From Siphonodentalium dalli (Eukaryota > Mollusca > Scaphopoda > Gadilida > Siphonodentaliidae): DNA of 64,000 bases. The translations under genes were made by a program, and so were the position numbers. This document shows positions 56,404-64,000 of this stretch, piece after piece. The notes below the pieces were generated by a model, which was not told the origin of the DNA, searched no databases, and saw nothing but the letters and a program-made list of their open reading frames with translations. The first letter of the stretch is position 1. Each line of letters begins with the position of its first letter. The stretch covers positions 38,850,106 to 38,914,105 of the forward strand of contig CP136063.1 of NCBI GenBank assembly GCA_032622095.1, written 5' to 3'.

Positions 56404-58486
56404 TATGAACTCGGTATTTTTAGCATCAGGATGCATACCGAGTTTCATTTCTTAGGGTCTAATCGTGTGATCCATCAAATTGATCAATGAAATTTTCTAA
56501 ATACAACTTTCTAGATTATTGAGTCATATTACCGTTTGATATGTATCTTCCATTTATCGTTGGCTGGTGGGTAGTTGACAATACTTTCATTTATTGAACA
56601 TTTACAGCGTTTTCTTGTTTCCAATACACATCACGTTTTCTCATTTTTTGTACGATTTCAAAACTATAGCCGGAATGCGGAACGAACCAGGTGTTATTTT
56701 CCGGCTATCGAATCGGATAAAATTGTGGAATGTTGAGTTCTTTGACCAACCCATCATATCGATAGAACAGTAGCGCCAATTGATGCCGACGACGTGGTTC
56801 TTTTATTGTGTTTTAATTGACAGTTTATTTACTGTTTTCTGCATTGTATATTTATGTGGAAAAGGTCGACATAATTAAGTTTTTGGTATAATTGATAAAT
56901 TGACAAAGTTCCCACACTACCTGTATGCTTGCATGGGGCTCCATTAAGGCCAGGGCTGGCATTCTCAAGGAGGGCTGGTGGGCTGCCCGCCTACAGCCCA
57001 CGCAAAATTATTTGAGGAGGGCTATTAGCAAAAAAAAGTTTAGTTTACGTTCCAGAAAAACCCTGGCAATATATACGATTTAATATTTCGTTGCATTCAA
57101 AAGATTTCTTCAAAATGTGTTTGATTCTGTTACTGTGCCTTTTTACGGAATCAGTCCATAATCCATTTGAGTCAAAGATGACTCAAAGGAACTCAATTTC
57201 AATTTTCCAAACTCAATTTCAGAAGTTGAACTTGCGTTTAATAACACCTGCAATGTCCCGCATAAATTGTTGACGTGATGACGTGATTTGCTCTGCCCAT
57301 GACAGCACATACAAATCCCGCCCATAGAGCACTCTGATTGGTTCGGATGGTTCCATCAAACAAGTTAGTCGCCCCATCTTCAGTCATCGTATACCAGTAC
57401 CAGTACGTCAATCAATTTGAATCAAGGGCACTTTAAACATGCACGCACTTTAATTTTGTCAGCACGTGATGTTTCTAAAATGGCCTAACGAGGAATAGCG
57501 AGTATTAAACGACTACGGCGACTTTAATGCAAACTGGTCAAGTGTGACTCGTCTATTTATATAAACACTGTGATTTTTAGTTTACTGTGTCATCTGTCAA
57601 CACGTGGCTTATTAGAGATTCCTACTCGATGACATCAAATACATGCAAATAATCGTTTGATATTACTGCCCGGCACCCGCCTTGGGAAGATAATAACCAT
57701 GTGACAAGTTACTGTCGCACGTGGCGCGGAATTAATTTCACACCCACGTGAATACATGCACGGCACTTATGATACATCAGTCTGATTCGTCATAGGAAGA
57801 TTCCATTTTCAAGCTAACACCAGGGGTGTCAGTTAGGCTATTTGCTTTCAACATATGCTACTCGGCACTCGCAAGTAATTTTAATTGTATAGGTTATGTT
57901 TTAACTTTAATTATTATAAGCATACGGAACTATACGGTACCTTTTGAAATGTTTATTTGGGTCATGAGAGAACCAGCAGTCTCCTGTCGATGTTGTCATC
58001 ATTGTATATCACGTATGTGATTGGGGAGGGGGGGGCTGACCCGTACATAAGGCAGTTGCTATTTTAAAAAGAAATTCCCGTCATTTATTTAATATTAAAG
58101 CCGGAATTGGTGTAACAACGTTCACAAAGGACGCGACATGTATCGGTTGACAATATCGGTCAGGAGACTAAATTTTGTCGATACCGATATCTTGCCGACA
58201 TCACATATGTCGTCCCGATCGGATAGCCGATGCCAATAATCGGTACAACACTATCTTTCGGTATTGATAAGAACAATATGAATGAGCCCGACATAGACAA
58301 TTTTAATCCTAAAACAAGAACTAAAACACGTAAGAATTGCAATTAATGTCATTATGACAGTAGTATATCAGCGGAGCGATGGGAGATAACTCTGCCCGGA
58401 GGCAAATCTAGGGACCTACTGCATAACGCGTCACCGAAACGGTGGCTATTAAATGCCCCGTTGTCAAGTGGCAAGTGTGTGAATAT
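56404..58486. other. Unassigned DNA
   Basis: A short hairpin ACTCGGTAT...ATACCGAGT occurs at 56410-56445. ATCGGTATCGG-like words cluster at 58140-58255. No gene is recognised. Confidence 0.4.
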
Positions 58487-59051
58487 CACGGGGGGGGGGG
58501 AGAACTGCGACGTGAGGATCGGTGGCATTCCGATAAAGAGACGGTGGAAATCCGATGAACGATCGAGACGGTTCGCTTTCGGCGACAAACGAGATTTTCT
58601 TCATGTTTGGACATTCAAACGGAATTTCCGTGACAAATCAGGTTTCATATCATCATATCGTTATTTTAGTTACTAATATCCATAAAAATCTAGACGCTAT
58701 GCAGTGAGTAAAACCAAAAAAAAAAAGCCAATTAAAAGTCACGCGACGGTTCGTTTTCCGATAAAAACGAACCGTCGCGTGTCTTTTATCGGAAAACGAA
58801 CCGTCGCGTGACTTTTAAATGGCTATTCTCTTGGTTTTAGTCACTGTATCGTCTAGATTTTGATGGATATTAGTAACTTAAATAACGATATGATGATATG
58901 AAACCTGATTTGTCACGGCAATTCCGTTTGAATGCCCAAACACGAAGAAAATCTCGCTTGTCGCCGAAAGCGAACCGTCTCGTTTATCGGATTTCCACCG
59001 TCTCTTTATCGGAATGCCACCGATCCTCACGTCGCAGTTCTCCCCCCCGTG
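58487..59051. repeat. 565-bp palindrome (foldback element)
   Basis: The ends are CACGGGGGG...GAGAACTGCGACGTGAGG and the inverted partner. Arms of ~280 bp pair with few mismatches (for example GGTGGCATTCCGATAAAGAG; ATATCATCATATCGTTATTT). The centre (58730-58820) has three copies of the CGCGACGGTTCGTTTT motif in alternating orientation. It is non-coding; frames through it are mirror images. Confidence 0.85.
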
Positions 59052-59338
59052 AATGATGGCCGTGTGCGAGAACAACGAAGACTGAGTACAGATGTTTTAT
59101 ACTTTTATGTTTCAATAACGTGTATATACTGCCGGTACGGACTACCTCACACATTTTTTCATTTCCATAATTTGCAGAACTATTTTTTAAAGGAAAAAAT
59201 ACACACAAAACCACATAACGTCTAATAAGATGAATCAATATTGAGTAGTTATGTCTGCCAGATTATTGAAAACGTGATCGAATGTTATTTTGGTCCGTTA
59301 CGTGATAAAAAAAAAAATAGTCATTCAAAGGCTGCCAA

Positions 59339-59363
59339 AAAATAAATAAATAAATAAATAAAT
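59339..59363. repeat. (AAAT)n microsatellite
   Basis: About six units of AAAT follow an A-run. Confidence 0.85.
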
Positions 59364-59656
59364 ATGCAATGAAAAATGTATTTATTTACTCGCTGACAGT
59401 CTTGCAGATTTCAGGCTCTATATCCCGAATGCCTCAACTGACGGAGCTGCACGATACGTCCCTTGAAAGGAGATATGCTCAGCTACGCCATGGTTTACAA
59501 GTCGGATCTGTGCATGCGCGTTTAAACAAATCACCCACCCCTCACCCCCTTCCCCGATGAAAATTCTGCCAAGATGGAACTTATAATCCGTAGTGTTTTA
59601 AACATGTACACCAATAATTAAATTATGAGTTTTTCACACAGTAGAGCATGCTTTAA

Positions 59657-59760
59657 ACGAGATGTTCTGGGCGACGTACGTCGCCGGCAAATGGTTGGCG
59701 CTTTTCGGGTGACGTATATATGTATATAAACGACATTATACGTCACCGGCACTGAATGAG
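59657..59760. mobile_element. Miniature piggyBac-like MITE, 104 bp
   Basis: TTAA lies at 59653-59656 and 59761-59764. The right end with the target reads, in complement, TTAACTCATTCAGTGCCGG, much like the other piggyBac-type ends here. The left end (ACGAGATGTTCTGGGCGACG) is a diverged partner. GACGTA/TACGTC words pair internally. Confidence 0.5.
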
Positions 59761-59764
59761 TTAA

Positions 59765-61075
59765 AATGGTCTGTTGCAGTGACCAAGAACTTTTGCAAAG
59801 CATATATCTGTTTCACAAATTTATGCATGCCGTGTATGTATAAAACACTTTGCTTTAATAAGCATATCAATATGCCCTAACCATGGGTTAATATGCTACA
59901 ATACGCATTCCCGCGTTCAGGCGTTGACGTCAAAGAAAATTACAAACTAAATATGACGGAGTATATCACACAAAGACTGAATCAAGTTATGACACTCGTG
60001 TTTACCGGTGTTCGTTTCGTATCCGACTGAGCCGCATTTGACCCGTATTCCTGAAATTGTAACAACAGCAGTTTCACGTGCTTAAATTAGTCTGATGTAA
60101 ACACAAATTATGCTTCGATAAATACCTTCTTAATTGCGAATTAAAGTGTGTGTGTGCTGTTTAGAACAATATATTTGCACGATTACATGTATTCTCTATC
60201 GATCAGGGTAAGACTCCGTTACGAATTGTTTGAATTTTGCGATATATTTGGGTGTTTATTTCAGGGTGTCAGCGTTGTAAAATATCTAGGCCACAGTCAA
60301 TTTGACTGTGGAATCGGGTTTGTTTACACTTTTCGATGTTTGTTATTTCGCTCTCAAAAACATATAAGTCGGCCAATCGGCTTGATCTTTGTATATATAC
60401 GACTATACGTATTAGTTGACAAGTTTACCCCATTTGTTTCGTCCAACTCAGGTCAAAGGCATAAAATTTCATCTTTCCAATATCCAAATACATTATGGAG
60501 AATGCATTTTGGTGTTAAGAAACTAAACGGAAACCAGAGCTTTGCTCGTTAAATAAAACTTAAGGTGTTTTCGTTTAGTTTACTGAACTAACGCTCACCA
60601 TGTCATCAAAACTCAAATAAAATCATATCATGTTGCATTATTATGGTTTATTTCTTCACCAAACACCACAAAACATGCTTTAAGTGTCATTTTCCGCCTT
60701 AGTTTTCTTCAGCTTGGTTCTGCTTGGTATTTCGACGTTCCGATTCTAAAACCTGAAAACTAGTCACACACAGCAGATACTTCCATTGCACGCTCGTACT
60801 GAAATTAGACTTCAATATTTTCACCAAAACATGCACTGATGAAGTTTGAGACATTAAGATAAATCTTTTGGAAGAAAAAAATAACCAATTTGTATCTAGA
60901 ATATGGTATGATATGAGTTTCACTATCAAATTGAATGGAATACAATGACAAACAAAACTCATTTACCAAGGTTAACATGCCGTCGATCAGAAATCACGTG
61001 GTAGAGAAAATACAAAACTGTAATAGGGATTTTGCGATATGACTGAAACGAACCACCACCCAGTGACAAATTCGC
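59765..61075. other. Unassigned DNA
   Basis: The longest frame (60148-60552) has AT-driven hydrophobic composition and no domain. A 21-bp palindrome CCACAGTCAATTTGACTGTG(G) lies at 60291-60311. No gene is called. Confidence 0.4.
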
Positions 61076-61155
61076 GGAATTGTATCTGTATCTGTATCTG
61101 TAGTTGTTACGTCCTAGTGACCAAAGCTGGCTTTTACAGGACGGTGTGAGGAGCG

Positions 61156-62704
61156 CTATTTTTGTTCTCCCAGAGCCGCCTTGAATGTTTCTAGGTCGGC
61201 GGCATTGACTGTGCTGTTGTCCAGTTTGTTCCAGTCAAGTAGGCCTACAGTCCTCGGGAAGAAGGAATATCTGTATTGGTCTGTGTTTGTGTGAATTGGT
61301 TCGTAGGCACTTTCGTTATTTGTGGTTAGTTTCTCCACGATGTTGTCACTAACAAAGTCCTTGAATTTTGTGGGTTTCTTTTTCCTCTTTGGTCGGTAGT
61401 TTCTTAGGTAGTGTTCGGAGTTGATACCCGGGGCTGATCCCTTTACCACTTTGTAAAATAGTGTCAGTCTCTGTTCCTTTCTTCTTGCTTCTAGGGATGG
61501 TAGTTGAAGTTCACTTAGCATTGATGTTACACAGCCTTTCTCTCTCGTTCGGTAGTCCTGTTTTATAAATCTTGCTCCTTTGCGTTGCACCTTCTCCAGC
61601 TTTGTCTTGTCCTTTTCATAGTGAGGATCCCAGATTGTTGCTGCATACTCTAGCTGAGGGCGGACTAATGCTATGTATGCCGTTTTTCTAAGATCCATTT
61701 GGCAGTACCTGAGATTACGCCGAAGGAAGCCGAGGGTGGAGTTTGCCTTCTTCGTGGTGGACTCGATGTGGTGATGCCACTGCATGTCATTGGAGAATTG
61801 GACGCCAAGGTACGGGTTGTTTGTGACTTCTTGGAGTATCTGCCCTGCCAGTTGGTAAAATCTTTGTGTCTTCTGCTTTAGGCTCATAATGTAGCACTTA
61901 GTTGGATTAAAGCGCACCCCCCATTTGGTGGCCCATTGTTCCAGTTTGCGTAGGTCTTGTTGCAATACTTCGTGGTCTTTGTAGGTGTTTATCTGGCGGT
62001 ACAGGAGGCAGTCATCTGCGAATAGGCGGACTTGTGATGTTACTGTGTCCGGTAGGTCATTTATGTGACAGAGAAAGAGCAGCGGTCCCAATACTTATCC
62101 CTGTGGTACTCCTGATAGCACGTCAACTTCTTCTGAGTAGTATCCCTCGGACCCTCGAGTGCAACTCTCATCTTTCTTTCTTTCTTTCAGAAAGGATGCT
62201 AGCCATCTGTTGACCGGGCCTGTGATACCGTAGTGATTTAGTTTGGTCAATAGGCTGTCATGTGGCACAGTGTCGAAAGCTTTGGAGAAATCAAGGATGG
62301 CCACGTCGATCTGCTTCTTGTTGTCAAATGATTGTAAGATGTCTTGTGTTGTCACTGCTAGTTGTGTTTCGCAGGAATACCCCCTTCGAAAGCCATGGTT
62401 TAGCTTTGTTAGTATTTTGTGCTTCTCGGAGCCTTCTCCAGATGTTCATGGATATGGCGGCATATGAGGTGTTCTAGTAGCTTGCACGGTACTGATGTTA
62501 GGGACACAGGACGATAGTTTTCCGCTTGATATCGGTCTCCTTTTTTGTAGACTGAGGCTATGTTGGCGCTGCGCCAGTCCCTTGGCAATGTGCCTGTGTC
62601 TAATGATAGTTGGAATATGAGCCTGAAGGCAGGTGCCAGTTGTTTTGCGTACTTCTTTAGGATGGAGTTTGGGATACCGTCTGGGCCAGAGGCTTTGGAT
62701 GGGT
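61156..62704 (-). pseudogene. LINE reverse transcriptase, broken
   Basis: Reading leftwards from 62704: NPSKASGPDGIPNSILKK, LPRDWRSANIASVYKKGDR and NYRPVSLTSVPCKLLEHLI. Near 62435 an 11-bp GCTCC-containing insertion between GAGAAG repeats shifts the frame. The frame then gives LNHGFRRGYSCETQLAV, IDVAILDFSKAFDTVPHD and VLSGVPQG. A TAA at 62092-62094 replaces the usual Ser of the GxPQGS motif. After it come VLGPLLFLCHINDLPD and the catalytic FADDCLLYRQ, then the C-terminal FLRRNLRYC, EYAATIWDPH and GLLDWNKLDN segments typical of this clade. The catalytic aspartates are intact, so only the stop and the insertion (plus the MITE) disable it. Confidence 0.9.
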
Positions 62705-62708
62705 TTAA

Positions 62709-63188
62709 AGGTACTCAACCCGATAAAACTCCTCTCAATTACTATTTCAATGGCTTCGGGGGTCAAAAATATTTGATTCGAGTCGAGGAAGTGACCCATC
62801 AAAGCTCAGATTTGTTAGATATCGATTTTAGAAATCTATTATTTTTCATTATCGGGAATTCTTTCTGGCCCAGAAGACAATCAAAAATTCGTTATTATTA
62901 CCCACTTGATTATAGAGTTATCCATCCTTGTCTGTTTGAATAGAATTATGGCGTAAAATCTCGAGCAGGTTACCAAATTGACGGCAGTTATCAGTACTCA
63001 TCTCGAGAACATAAGAATTTTCAAAAATCAATATCTAATAACTCTGAGCTTTGTTTGATGGGTTCCTCGACTCGAATCAAATATTTTTTACCCCCAAAGC
63101 CAAAGAAATAGTAATATAGGACCCTCTGATCGGATTGTTGTTGTTGGAATCTGTTGAGATGGGGACCCTCTTTACGGGTTGAGTACCT
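62709..63188. mobile_element. TTAA MITE family A inside the LINE
   Basis: TTAA lies at 62705-62708 and 63189-63192. The ends are AGGTACTCAACCCG and its complement. Removing the 480-bp element and one TTAA restores the LINE frame exactly (LLKRL-NPSKASGPDG), so the excision-precise limits are certain. Near the right end (63128-63175) it carries an extra segment absent from the 412-825 copy. Confidence 0.95.
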
Positions 63189-63192
63189 TTAA

Positions 63193-64000
63193 CCTCTTCA
63201 GCAGGGCTTCGACGCCATTCACTGTCACTGTCAGTTTGCCGATGTTTTCGCATTTGGGTGGAAGGTCAGGAAGTGGTGGTTGGTTCTTGGTGAATACTGA
63301 CTGGAACTGCTTTACCAGAATTTCTGCTTTGCCTTTTAGGTCGTCAATCAGCTTGCCTTGCGATTTCAACGGCGACACTCCGATGTTATCTTGTTTTCTG
63401 CTCTTGATGTATATCCAGAATGGTTTCGTCGTCTTTTGTTCTAAACCTTCTTTAATCTTAGCGTTGATGTAATCCCACTCAGCCTTCCTCATTTCCCTTT
63501 TACATTCTTTCTGCATGGCTCGATAGTTGGTCCAGTTGTTGTTCTTCTTTGCCTGTGTATATAGGCGCTGTTTCTTTCGTAGCAATTTCTTGATCTTATA
63601 GTTTACCCATGGAGTGTTCTGCTTTGGTGATATCAGCTTAGAGGGTATGTGTTGGTCCATAGATCTATGTATGCCCTCCTTCAGATGTTTCCACATATCC
63701 TCCACGGTTGCACCAATTAGTGTACGTAGGCCTTCTCCCAGTATTTGCAGATCCAGTCCAAGTTGTGTCCAGTCTGCTTTTTTATATAGATAGCACTTCC
63801 TCGGTTTTGAATGTTGGTATCTGGGCTTCATGTCGATGTCAGTAATGACTTTGGCGTGGTCAGAGATGCCTGGTATGCTGGTTGATGATTTTACCAGTGA
63901 TGCATTGTTGGTGAAGACCAGGTCTAGCAAGTTCTTTCCCCGCGTTGGTTGTTCGTGGATTTGTTTTAGCCCTTTTTCTGACATGATTTCTAGTAGATGA
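63193..64000 (-). CDS. LINE endonuclease end and linker, partial
   Basis: The frame is open from the window edge to the MITE insertion. It begins HLLEIMSEKGLKQIHEQPTR, continues LLDLVFTNNASLV and IPGISDHAKV, the end of the APE endonuclease with its catalytic SDH. A basic linker follows (WVNYKIKKLLRKKQRLYTQA; WDYINAKIKEGLEQKTTKPF) and leads to the reverse transcriptase. No stop or frameshift is seen within it. The protein's start lies outside the window, so the ATG at 63984 is internal. Confidence 0.85.

Larger units (their letters stand above)
61076..64000 (-). mobile_element. Non-LTR retrotransposon (CR1/L2/Jockey group), partial
   Basis: The minus strand encodes the end of an APE endonuclease, a linker and a reverse transcriptase with its C-terminal region. 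A hexanucleotide tail (complement of GTATCT repeated, 61082-61100) marks the 3' end. The element runs off the right edge of the window, so its 5' part is unseen. It is interrupted by a family-A MITE (62709-63188), an 11-bp insertion and one stop. Confidence 0.9.

Noticed and set aside
53442-56455. Sets of identical small open frames in each E module
   Set aside because: Their identity follows from the DNA duplication. They lack domains, overlap one another in three frames and have no start context.
58461-59238. Mirror-image open frames on both strands
   Set aside because: They result from the palindrome at 58487-59051 being read from either arm.
60148-60552. 134-residue open frame as a gene
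   Set aside because: Composition is hydrophobic and AT-driven, with no domain, splice context or homologue that I recognise.
61699-61881. Plus-strand open frame over the LINE
   Set aside because: It is a shadow of the minus-strand reverse transcriptase.
62446-62802. 118-residue minus-strand frame
   Set aside because: It is out of frame with the reverse transcriptase and crosses the MITE boundary.
63984-63984. ATG at 63984 as the LINE protein start
   Set aside because: The frame is open to the window edge with conserved endonuclease sequence upstream, so the ATG is internal.

Overview
This is an AT-rich eukaryotic window from a repeat-laden animal genome. Exons are short and flanked by AG/GT sites. 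There is a CR1/L2/Jockey-type LINE, a Ty1/copia LTR element primed by initiator Met-tRNA, many hAT and TTAA-target DNA transposons, long foldback elements and minisatellites. A dispersed repeat ending in GGAC-rich runs and a '...gggggcataa' tail (51365-51690) resembles repeats I associate with molluscs and other lophotrochozoans. I therefore favour a marine lophotrochozoan invertebrate, with modest confidence. No complete host gene, rRNA, tRNA or CRISPR array is visible.

Layout. 1-8.5 kb: a TTAA MITE (412-825), small hairpins, an exon-like segment (2914-3085) and a ~153-bp satellite (4190-5170). 8.5-16.5 kb: a hAT-like element (8568-9718), diverged tandem repeats, an exon-like segment (11212-11286), a 2.4-kb piggyBac-like element (13583-15953) and a probable terminal exon (16190-16515). 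17.8-21.7 kb: a 3.9-kb foldback element with ~1.2-kb inverted arms around a 42-bp-period satellite core. 22.8-24.6 kb: a 41-bp minisatellite split by a hAT element. 27-32 kb: a hAT element with a transposase C-terminal remnant, a second 41-bp minisatellite, a 330-bp palindrome, and a piggyBac-like element holding a nested MITE. 33.6-36.9 kb: a complete but coding-dead Copia element with a perfect 5-bp target duplication. 37-41 kb: tandem and foldback repeats, including a 56-59-bp minisatellite that appears to derive from a MITE interior and is split by another hAT element.

43.8-48.3 kb is the most gene-like part. A minus-strand gene of an unrecognised conserved family has four exons (48312-47453, 45380-45243, 45011-44760, 44308-44086) whose splice phases all match. 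Its introns hold exons of an oppositely oriented, decayed PHD-finger gene (46114-46461 spliced to 47200-47383, plus two weaker upstream candidates). Both genes carry frameshifts or stops.

48.3-51.2 kb: a 36-bp minisatellite split by a TTAA MITE, with a near-identical second copy of that MITE nearby. 53.3-56.4 kb: a nearly perfect E-L-E-L-E tandem composite of a 450-bp terminal-inverted-repeat element. 58.5-59.1 kb: a 565-bp palindrome. 61.1-64.0 kb: a minus-strand LINE running off the right edge, disrupted by a TTAA MITE, an 11-bp insertion and a stop codon.

No pathway is encoded here. The window is a record of nested transposition, tandem amplification of transposon-derived sequence and decay of a few genes.
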